Shown: positions 4,636 through 10,199 of the stretch, piece after piece
Numbering within the stretch: the stretch's first letter is position 1
Layout: each line of letters begins with the position of its first letter
Source of the DNA: JBEKDJ01 sp050014415
GTDB lineage: Bacteria > Desulfobacterota > BSN033 > UBA1163
Length of the DNA stretch: 10,199 nt
NCBI GenBank assembly: GCA_050014415.1
Contig: JBEKDJ010000159.1
Location: forward strand, 1-10,199
Direction: 5' to 3'
Program-made: the position numbers and the translations under genes
Notes under the pieces: generated by a model
The model's input: only the letters and a program-made list of their open reading frames with translations
Databases searched by the model: none
Told to the model about the DNA's origin: nothing

Positions 4636-7128
4636 ATGGTCGATATGGTCTATGAAGAGGTTCCGGTAGAACAGCTAAGGTGGCGATGTGATCCCAATAC
4701 CTTGCCCTTCGAAACGACTCAAGCGGTCCAAGCCTGTGATGAAATCATTGGTCAGGAAAGGGCTCAGGAAGCGATCCGGCTGGGATTGGACATTAACGGC
4801 ATCGGATACAATATCTTTGTAACGGGCCTAACCGGAACAGGACGTTTCACCACGATCAAATGCATTTTAGAAGAATTAATAGTGAAAGGGAAGATTCCCA
4901 ATGACATCTGCTACATCAATAATTTCAAGAATCCGGATATGCCTCATATGCTCAGCCTTCCCGCAGGCCAGGGGAATGCTTTCAAAAAAGAGATGGAAAC
5001 TTTGGTCGAATCTCTAAAAAAGAAGATCCCTCTGCTTTTTGAGAATGAGACCTATCTCAACAAGAAGAAAGAGGTGGTCGAAAGATATCGGAATAAACAG
5101 GCTGAGGTATTTCGAGAGTTTGAAAAGAGGGTAAACAAAGAAGGTTTTAGCTTGGTTCAGATCCAAATGGGGCCCTATTCTCGTCCTGGCATCTACCCTG
5201 TCGTTGAAAGTAATCCGGTGCCCATTGAGCAGTTGGAGACAATGGTAGACGAAGGTAAATTCGCCAAAGAGGATCTGGAGCGGTTCAAGGAGAAACAGGC
5301 CGTCCTGGTCAATGAGCTAGAGAATATCTTTAAAGAGTTTCGAAAAGCGGAGAAAGAGATCAGAGAGGAGCTTTCAGCTTTGGACAATGAAGTGATCTCA
5401 CCCGTGGTCAAAGACTCGATCTCTGACATCAGGGAAAAGTTTAATGATGAAAAGGTTCACCATTACTTGGAAGAAGTCCAGGAAGATATCTTGACCAATC
5501 CCAATCGTTTCAGGGAGAAAGAAGAAACTCCAACCCCTCCCATCCCGGGCTTAGTTTTGCCTCAGACCGTTGATTCATTTTCCGAATACCAAGTCAATGT
5601 ATTGGTAGACAATTCGGAGACAAAAGGGGCGCCCATTATCGTCGAGACCACACCTAACTACCGAAACCTTTTTGGGACGATCGAACGGGTGGTCGAACGC
5701 TCCTCCGGGGTCTGGAAAACCGACTTCGCCCATATCAAGGCGGGAACTCTTTTAAGGGCAAACGGAGGGTATCTGATCTTGAATGCCTTGGAGGCCCTTG
5801 TGGAGCCAGGGGTCTGGCCCGCTTTGAAACGGACATTGAAGAATCAGGTGATGGAGGTTCAGACTTACGATCCTTTCTATTTCTTTGCTACCTCTGCGCT
5901 CAAACCGGAACCCATCGATTGTACCACGAAAGTCTTCATGATAGGGGATTCGTATATCTACCACCTTCTTTACAATCTAGATGATGATTTTAAGAAGATT
6001 GTTAAGATCAAAGCAGACTTCGATTCGGTGATGAATAAAGATGATGAAAAGGTTCTTCAGTATGCCTCTTTTATTCGAAAGATCTGTGATGAGGATAAGT
6101 TGAAACCCTTTGACAAAACGGGAATCGCTGCCGTAGTGGAGTATGGGGTGAGAATGGCCGGAAGGCAGAAGAAACTTTCAACACGTTTTCACCTGGTCGC
6201 TGATCTTTTGAGGGAGGCCAACTACTGGGCGGCGAAGGACGGTAGCGAAGTGGTAAGTGAAAGGCACGTGGAAGAGGCCATTCGGAAGAAGATCTATCGG
6301 GTGAACCTGGTCGAAGAGAAGATTCAGGAGATGATCGATGATGGGACCATTCTCATTGATTCTGACGGTGCAGTCGTAGGCCAGGTGAATGGTCTCTCCG
6401 TCTATGACCTGGGAGATTATATGTTCGGCAAACCCTCCCGGATTACGGTCAAGACCTCTATGGGAAAGGCAGGAATTATCAATATCGAAAGAGAGGCGGA
6501 GATGAGCGGCCCCACGCATAACAAAGGGGTCTATATCCTCGCCGGGTATCTCAGGGGAAAATACGCCCAGGATAAGCCTATTACCATGAGCGCCAGCATC
6601 TGTTTTGAGCAATCTTACGGGGGAGTCGATGGAGACAGCGCCTCCTCTACAGAGATTTATGCTTTGCTTTCAAGCCTTTCCGGACTTCCCCTCCGCCAGG
6701 ACATCGCCGTTACCGGTTCGGTCAACCAGAAGGGAGAGATTCAGCCCATCGGTGGTGTCAATCAGAAGATTGAAGGTTTCTTCGACGTGTGTAAGGCAAA
6801 GGGATTGACAGGAAGACAGGGGGTGATGATTCCCCATCTCAATATTGGTGACTTGATGTTAAGAAAAGAAGTGGTGAAGGCAGTGGAGGAGGGTAAATTT
6901 CATATCTATTCAGTCAAGGCCATTGATCAAGGCATCGAGATCCTCACCGGCGTAGAGGCTGGTGAGAGATTGGAAGGCGGAAGGTTCAAAGAAGGATCTG
7001 TAAACGATCTGGTCGACAAGAAGCTTCGCGAGTTAGGGACAAAGATCAAGGAATTTGAAGGAGGAGGAGAAGAGGGAACCAAGGAGGAGAAGAAGAAAAA
7101 AGGGAAAAAATCCGCCTGCAATGGATAG
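4636..7128 (+). CDS. Lon-like protease with degenerate AAA+ motifs (LonB/LonC-type, AAA_32 family)
   Basis: 830 residues. The C-terminal peptidase domain (about 582-785) contains the Ser/Lys dyad: Ser668 in GVDGDSAS and Lys711 in GVNQKIEG. The 43-residue separation equals that of E. coli Lon (679/722), and DGDSAS is the LonB-type form. The N-terminal half is AAA-like, but the Walker A position reads GLTGTGRF (64-71) with Arg70 for lysine, and the Walker B position LILNALE (380-386) lacks the Asp-Glu pair. Residues about 105-270 are a long charged helical (coiled-coil) insertion. The classical Lon substrate-binding N-domain is absent. The last ~25 residues are a Glu/Lys-rich tail. It probably degrades unfolded cytosolic proteins; LonC enzymes of this kind are reported to work without ATP hydrolysis. 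Start ATG 4636 follows GGGGGAG closely; ATG 4645 is less likely. rsmE overlaps its end by 8 bases. Confidence 0.88.
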   Translation: MVDMVYEEVPVEQLRWRCDPNTLPFETTQAVQACDEIIGQERAQEAIRLGLDINGIGYNIFVTGLTGTGRFTTIKCILEELIVKGKIPNDICYINNFKNPDMPHMLSLPAGQGNAFKKEMETLVESLKKKIPLLFENETYLNKKKEVVERYRNKQAEVFREFEKRVNKEGFSLVQIQMGPYSRPGIYPVVESNPVPIEQLETMVDEGKFAKEDLERFKEKQAVLVNELENIFKEFRKAEKEIREELSALDNEVISPVVKDSISDIREKFNDEKVHHYLEEVQEDILTNPNRFREKEETPTPPIPGLVLPQTVDSFSEYQVNVLVDNSETKGAPIIVETTPNYRNLFGTIERVVERSSGVWKTDFAHIKAGTLLRANGGYLILNALEALVEPGVWPALKRTLKNQVMEVQTYDPFYFFATSALKPEPIDCTTKVFMIGDSYIYHLLYNLDDDFKKIVKIKADFDSVMNKDDEKVLQYASFIRKICDEDKLKPFDKTGIAAVVEYGVRMAGRQKKLSTRFHLVADLLREANYWAAKDGSEVVSERHVEEAIRKKIYRVNLVEEKIQEMIDDGTILIDSDGAVVGQVNGLSVYDLGDYMFGKPSRITVKTSMGKAGIINIEREAEMSGPTHNKGVYILAGYLRGKYAQDKPITMSASICFEQSYGGVDGDSASSTEIYALLSSLSGLPLRQDIAVTGSVNQKGEIQPIGGVNQKIEGFFDVCKAKGLTGRQGVMIPHLNIGDLMLRKEVVKAVEEGKFHIYSVKAIDQGIEILTGVEAGERLEGGRFKEGSVNDLVDKKLRELGTKIKEFEGGGEEGTKEEKKKKGKKSACNG

Positions 7129-7852
7129 AATCGTTCTCGACCAAAAGGTTGACCTGGGCAGAGAAGTTTTAATTGAAGGGCCTCCAGCGGAGGCCCTTTG
7201 TTTTCAAGGGGCTCGTGTAGGCAGCCTGGTCACACTGACTGACTCGCAAGGGAATGACTTCAGGGCAAGGGTCACTCATCTCTCTAAAGACGAAGCCTCT
7301 GTTTACATCTTTGAATCCTTTTCATCGACTACGGAATCCTCTGTGGAGATCGTTCTTCTCCAGGCCCTTCCAGAAAAGGAGAGGATGGAACTGATTATCC
7401 AGAAAGCAACCGAACTGGGTGTTTCAACCATCGTTCCTTTTAAATCTGAGAAGTCAATCTCTCTGGAAGAAAGGGACGCGAAACAGAAGAAGGCCCATCG
7501 CTGGCAAGAGATCGCTGTGAAAGCCGTCCAGCAGTCGAGAAGGGCGAAAGTGCCACGAGTGGAGGACTATCGGTCATTTGGTGAAGCCTTGAGGTTCTGC
7601 GTGGAAGATGGGTTGAAGCTTCTCCTTTATGAGCGGAGAGGTGAAAATCTCAAGAACCTCCTAAGACAATGTCAACCTAAAAAGACCTACGTGATGGTTG
7701 GACCGGAGGGAGGATTTGCTGAGGAAGAGGTGACGCAGGCAAAGCATCAAGGGTTTATCCCTATCAAATTGGGACAGCGGATTTTAAGAACTGAGACTGC
7801 TGCGATCACCTTGGTGGGAATTCTTCAATATGAGCTTGGCGACCTGAATTAG
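7121..7852 (+). CDS. rsmE: 16S rRNA m3U1498 methyltransferase RsmE
   Basis: 243 residues, the usual RsmE length. The enzyme methylates N3 of U1498 in the 30S decoding region using SAM. The C-terminal SPOUT (trefoil-knot) domain shows both knot signatures: MVGPEGGF (192-199) and LGQRILRTETAA (217-228). ALPEKERMELIIQKATELGV, the conserved RsmE entry to this domain, is also clear. The N-terminal PUA-like domain is less typical: where many family members have an HxxxVLRxxxGD-like stretch, this one reads AEALCFQGARVGS. Start ATG 7121 overlaps the protease stop by 8 bases (ATGGATAG); only a weak AGGG lies about 17 bases upstream, so translation probably depends on coupling to the protease gene. The frame stays open upstream to 7055, but that extension is only the protease's Lys-rich tail read in another frame. 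A terminator-shaped hairpin lies inside codons 19-28. Confidence 0.93.
   Translation: MDRIVLDQKVDLGREVLIEGPPAEALCFQGARVGSLVTLTDSQGNDFRARVTHLSKDEASVYIFESFSSTTESSVEIVLLQALPEKERMELIIQKATELGVSTIVPFKSEKSISLEERDAKQKKAHRWQEIAVKAVQQSRRAKVPRVEDYRSFGEALRFCVEDGLKLLLYERRGENLKNLLRQCQPKKTYVMVGPEGGFAEEEVTQAKHQGFIPIKLGQRILRTETAAITLVGILQYELGDLN
7176..7204 (+). terminator. Intrinsic-terminator-like hairpin inside the rsmE coding sequence
   Basis: AAGGGCCTCC (7176-7185) and GGAGGCCCTT (7189-7198) form a perfect 10-bp, GC-rich stem with a 3-base AGC loop, followed by TGTTTT (7199-7204). The U-rich 3' side is CTTTGTTTTC. This is the shape of a Rho-independent terminator, about 55 bases after the rsmE start. It may terminate part of the protease transcript or attenuate rsmE; ribosomes translating rsmE would melt it. 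Its activity is inferred from shape only. Confidence 0.5.
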
Positions 7853-7906
7853 CTCCAGAGAAATTGGGGAGATAGAGAGATAAGGAGAAAAAGGGAATTC
7901 ATGAAG

Positions 7907-7937
7907 CGTCGGCATTTATTGGCGACGGGTTTTATTT
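7907..7937 (+). terminator. Weak terminator candidate after rsmE
   Basis: CGTCG (7907-7911) pairs with CGACG (7923-7927) around an 11-base loop, followed by GGTTTTATTT. The stem is short, but its place 55 bases after the rsmE stop and before the convergent methyltransferase gene is where a terminator is expected. No better candidate lies in 7853-7982. Confidence 0.3.
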
Positions 7938-7982
7938 CTGGATATCCAAAACAAAATCCGATCAATCAATCTCTATGGTTTT

Positions 7983-8561
7983 TTAATCCGCACCGAGCAA
8001 TGCAGACCTGCTTAGAAAGATGTCCGGGTTACTTTTCAATGTAAATCCTGCTCTGATTGCTTTCTTGACAGTTTCCTCATACTTGGCCTTAGTGACGTGA
8101 ATAGCCGGTTCAGACATCAGGAATTCTCCATTGGGCTTCAAAAGCGATCTAATCTCTTTGAAGAAAGACTCTTGTTCGGGGACCTCATGAACCATCCAAA
8201 ACGCGAGCACGAAATCGAATCTTGTATTGAGGCCGAGAGAGTCCTTCTTGCAGAGGTGAAGCGTTATCCGTTGCTCGACACCCGCCCTTTTAGCACGCTT
8301 TTGAAGAGCATTGAGCATTTCGAATTGAACATCCGCAGCAAAGACCCTTCCCCTCTCACCCACGATTTTGGCGAGGGAAATGGTAAAGTAACCCATACCC
8401 GGACCGACGTCCAACACCGTATCGCCCTCACATACATAGGGTTCAACAATCTTTTCTGGGCTTTGAACGAGTCTTCTTAATAAATTATCGAAAGTGAAAC
8501 ACAGCCACCAGGGACAGACATGTTTGTCCCTAACAAAAAAGTAGTCAAAAAGGTTTTTCAT
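7983..8561 (-). CDS. Class I SAM-dependent methyltransferase (substrate unknown)
   Basis: 192 residues from the ATG at 8561, which has AGAGG (8574-8570) at an 8-base spacing. A TTG at 8594 would add 11 residues but has no better site. The Rossmann SAM-binding fold is clear: motif I VLDVGPGMGYF (49-59), the acidic end of strand 2 at Asp78 (AADV), and RFDFVLAFWMVHEVPE (114-129) for the motif at strands 4-5. LLKPNGEFLMSEP (140-152) matches the usual strand-5 hairpin region. The N-terminal HVCPWWLCFTFDNLLRRL and SPEKIVEPYV are a recognisable lead-in of small anaerobe methyltransferases of the UbiE/arsenite-methyltransferase-like superfamily, but nothing fixes the substrate. The paired cysteines expected for an arsenite methyltransferase are not apparent. 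It converges on rsmE and is divergent from the radical SAM gene. Confidence 0.87.
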   Translation of the reverse strand: MKNLFDYFFVRDKHVCPWWLCFTFDNLLRRLVQSPEKIVEPYVCEGDTVLDVGPGMGYFTISLAKIVGERGRVFAADVQFEMLNALQKRAKRAGVEQRITLHLCKKDSLGLNTRFDFVLAFWMVHEVPEQESFFKEIRSLLKPNGEFLMSEPAIHVTKAKYEETVKKAIRAGFTLKSNPDIFLSRSALLGAD

Positions 8562-8602
8562 AGATTGTGCCTCTAAACCGGGAGCGTTGATCAATAAGCA
8601 CG

Positions 8603-8680
8603 AGCTCTACCCGTAGGGCTCCATAACATGGTTTATGTGTCATGTGCCCCATAGGAAGTAAACACACACAAGGGGTAGAG
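8603..8680 (-). promoter_or_regulatory. Competing hairpins in the methyltransferase leader
   Basis: CTCTACCC (8605-8612) is a perfect inverted match to GGGTAGAG (8673-8680), 60 bases apart. The same 8605-8612 arm also sits in a local hairpin, AGCTCTA (8603-8609) with TAGGGCT (8614-8620), 7 bp including one G-U when written as the + strand. The loop between the distal arms holds a further inverted repeat, ACATG/CATGT (8626-8630/8641-8645). The long-range and local pairings exclude each other. In the - strand transcript this lies between the predicted start (near 8711) and the ribosome binding site (8574-8570). Confidence 0.4.
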
Positions 8681-8695
8681 TAAACCAAAACTAAA

Positions 8696-8725
8696 TTGGA
8701 CGTTCAAGTTAACGTTTATTATACT
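8696..8725 (+). promoter_or_regulatory. Promoter of the radical SAM gene
   Basis: TTGGAC (8696-8701) and TATACT (8720-8725) are 18 bases apart, a good sigma70-type match. Transcription would begin near 8732, leaving a ~25-base leader without a recognisable Shine-Dalgarno sequence before the ATG at 8757. Confidence 0.5.
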
Positions 8726-8746
8726 TATTTTGATTCATTTATAAAA
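8718..8746 (-). promoter_or_regulatory. Promoter of the - strand methyltransferase gene
   Basis: Read on the - strand, 8723-8718 is a perfect TATAAT. The -35 position 17 bases upstream (8746-8741, TTTTAT) is weak but AT-rich. It overlaps the radical SAM gene's -10 box by four bases, so the divergent promoters should compete for polymerase. The start near 8711 would give a leader of about 150 bases. Confidence 0.4.
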
Positions 8747-8756
8747 TCATAATACC

Positions 8757-10199
8757 ATGAAGATTCTCCTCATTCAACCGCCCATTCGGGACTTCTACCA
8801 AACTTCCATTCGGACGCAGCCGATGGGTCTGTCCTACCTTGCTGCCTCTCTTCAAACACAGGGCCATGAGGTAGAGATCATCGACTGTCAAACGGAGAAG
8901 AAAAAATCGATTGCTATCCCTTCTGAACTGACCTACCTTCGGGATTTCTATCCCTTCAATGACCGAAGCCCCTTCAAGCTCTATTCCGGTTATTACCATT
9001 TTGGAATGGGTTGGGACGAGATCAGAAAGAAGATCGAAGATTCGAAGGCCGATGTTTTCGGGATCTCTTCTTCTTTTACACCGTATCATGGTGAGGCCCT
9101 GGAGATTGCCAGGATCATCAAGCAATGGGATAGAAGAAAGGTTGTTGTTATGGGAGGGGCCCATGTGAGCTGCGATCCAGAAGGGGTTATGAAAAAACCT
9201 TTCGTCGATTATGTCATTCTTGGTGAAGGGGAAATTCGTTTTCCATTTCTTCTGGAGCAGATCGAACGAGGAAAGATAGGAAAGGTTGAGGAGATTGACG
9301 GGATTGGATATCGGGCCAACGGGGAAATACGAATTCATCCCCTTGAGACCTTTATCCAAAATCTCGATTCCCTTTCTTATCCTGCAAGAGAACTACTCGA
9401 TCTGGATCGATACCGGATAAGGAAGAAACGATCTACCATGATCATCACCAGCAGAGGGTGCCCACATTCGTGTGCCTACTGTTCAACCCATCTCATCATG
9501 GGTGCTTCATTCAGGGCTCGAACTCCAGAGGCCATAGTTAATGAGATGGTGGGGTGTCAGAGGCGATATGGAATCCAGACTTTTGATATTGAAGATGACA
9601 ATTTCACCTTTGATCAAGAGCGGGTAAAGAGATTGATGAGCCTCATTATTGAAACCTTTGGAGAAGGGAATCTTGAGCTTTCCGCCATGAATGGCATCTC
9701 TTCTGCTTCTTTGGATGGAGAGCTTCTAAGATTGATGAAGAAAGCCGGCTTTAAAACGATCAACCTCTCCTTTGTCAGCGCAGACCCCCTCACTAAAAGA
9801 AGAATGGGAAGGCCGAAGGAAGCGACTTGCTTCGATGAAATCCTAAGAGAGGCGGAACGGGTTGGCCTTCAGGTGATCGCCTACGCCATCTCTGGAATGC
9901 CCGGTCAAAGGGTTGAAGAGATGGTGGATACGTTGATCTCTCTTATGGGAAGGAAAGTTCTGATCGGTCCCAGTGTCTATTATCCCACTCCCGGGACTCC
10001 CCTTTTCAGGAAATGTAAGAAGGAGGGTGTGCTCCCACTCTATCCGTCGCAATGGCGTTCCAGTGCTCTTCCGATTGAGACGAAGGACTTCAATCGTCTC
10101 GATATCGTGACCCTCTTCCGTCTTGCGAGGGTAATTAATTTTATCAAAGGAAAAATGAATGAAAGAGAATTAGAAGAAGGGATGACTTTGGAAGAACTC
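8757..10199 (+). CDS. B12-binding-domain radical SAM enzyme (3' end beyond the window)
   Basis: 481 codons without a stop, running off the right edge. Residues 1-165 form a cobalamin-binding-like Rossmann domain: KILLIQPP, then PMGLSYLAASLQTQGHEVEIID, GISSSFTPYHGEALEIARII, VVMGGAHVSCDPEGV and VDYVILGEGE. The DxHxxG motif of base-off B12 binding is absent, which is common in this radical SAM group. The radical SAM core starts near 225 with RGCPHSCAYC, giving the CxxxCxxC cluster ligands Cys235, Cys239 and Cys242. IEDDNFTFD and GMPGQ further on are typical of the barrel. Members of the group methylate unreactive carbons or rearrange substrates in lipid, cofactor and natural-product pathways; the substrate here is unknown. 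Start ATG 8757: an in-frame stop lies just upstream (8742-8744), and no Shine-Dalgarno is visible. It may form a regulatory pair with the divergent methyltransferase. Confidence 0.9.
   Translation, partial: MKILLIQPPIRDFYQTSIRTQPMGLSYLAASLQTQGHEVEIIDCQTEKKKSIAIPSELTYLRDFYPFNDRSPFKLYSGYYHFGMGWDEIRKKIEDSKADVFGISSSFTPYHGEALEIARIIKQWDRRKVVVMGGAHVSCDPEGVMKKPFVDYVILGEGEIRFPFLLEQIERGKIGKVEEIDGIGYRANGEIRIHPLETFIQNLDSLSYPARELLDLDRYRIRKKRSTMIITSRGCPHSCAYCSTHLIMGASFRARTPEAIVNEMVGCQRRYGIQTFDIEDDNFTFDQERVKRLMSLIIETFGEGNLELSAMNGISSASLDGELLRLMKKAGFKTINLSFVSADPLTKRRMGRPKEATCFDEILREAERVGLQVIAYAISGMPGQRVEEMVDTLISLMGRKVLIGPSVYYPTPGTPLFRKCKKEGVLPLYPSQWRSSALPIETKDFNRLDIVTLFRLARVINFIKGKMNERELEEGMTLEEL

Noticed and set aside
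7090..7112. A-rich tract (six A, three G, six A) at the end of the protease gene as a possible slippage site fusing it to RsmE
   Set aside because: Six-base A runs are short for efficient transcriptional slippage, the frame phase does not fit a standard -1 slippery heptamer, and rsmE has its own ATG.
7901..8044. A 47-codon + strand frame (MKRRHLLATGF...) with AAGGGA just upstream
   Set aside because: Its second half is antisense to the conserved end of the methyltransferase gene, its first part coincides with a hairpin that fits a terminator, and the peptide resembles no family I know.
8097..8480. 127-codon + strand frame inside the methyltransferase gene
   Set aside because: It is the antisense shadow of a gene with clear SAM-binding motifs on the other strand.

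Overview
The window reads as chromosomal DNA from an anaerobe of the Desulfobacterota (Deltaproteobacteria) type. This rests on the gene set: a bacterial deoxyhypusine-synthase-like protein, a LonB/LonC-type peptidase, a ClpX-like paralogue beside a J-protein, and a B12-binding radical SAM enzyme. It also fits the moderate G+C and Shine-Dalgarno-led starts. The lineage call is an inference. There are no tRNA, rRNA, CRISPR, insertion-sequence or phage signatures.

Left part (1-1656): a possible divergent gene start runs off the left edge. A good sigma70-type promoter (140-168) precedes a deoxyhypusine-synthase-family gene (208-1254). A 402-base gap follows. Its first ~180 bases form a distinctly GC-rich (about 65% by hand count), palindrome-rich island; the rest is an ordinary AT-richer promoter and leader region.

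Centre (1657-7852), all on +: a proteostasis block. (i) A ClpX-like AAA+ unfoldase keeps the GYVG pore loop and the IGF ClpP-docking tripeptide, lacks the zinc-binding N-domain, and carries a second, degenerate copy of its C-terminal small domain. (ii) A zinc-finger-less (class B, CbpA-like) J-protein starts inside the unfoldase gene (26-base overlap). (iii) After a 275-base gap with another GC-rich hairpin island comes an 830-residue Lon-like protease with a Ser668/Lys711 dyad but degenerate Walker A and B motifs. (iv) rsmE (16S rRNA m3U1498 methyltransferase) overlaps the protease gene by 8 bases and carries a terminator-shaped hairpin inside its coding sequence. A J-protein to present misfolded chains, an unfoldase and a protease together suggest a protein quality-control module; whether the unfoldase pairs with ClpP cannot be told from the window.

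Right part (7853-10199): a class I SAM-dependent methyltransferase on the - strand converges on rsmE. It is divergent from a B12-binding-domain radical SAM enzyme that runs off the right edge. The 195 bases between them hold back-to-back promoters with overlapping -10 boxes and, on the methyltransferase side, a ~150-base predicted leader with two competing hairpins.

The best candidates for something little described are the duplicated-small-domain ClpX-like unfoldase coupled to its own J-protein, the terminator-like hairpin inside rsmE, and the switch-like leader of the - strand methyltransferase.
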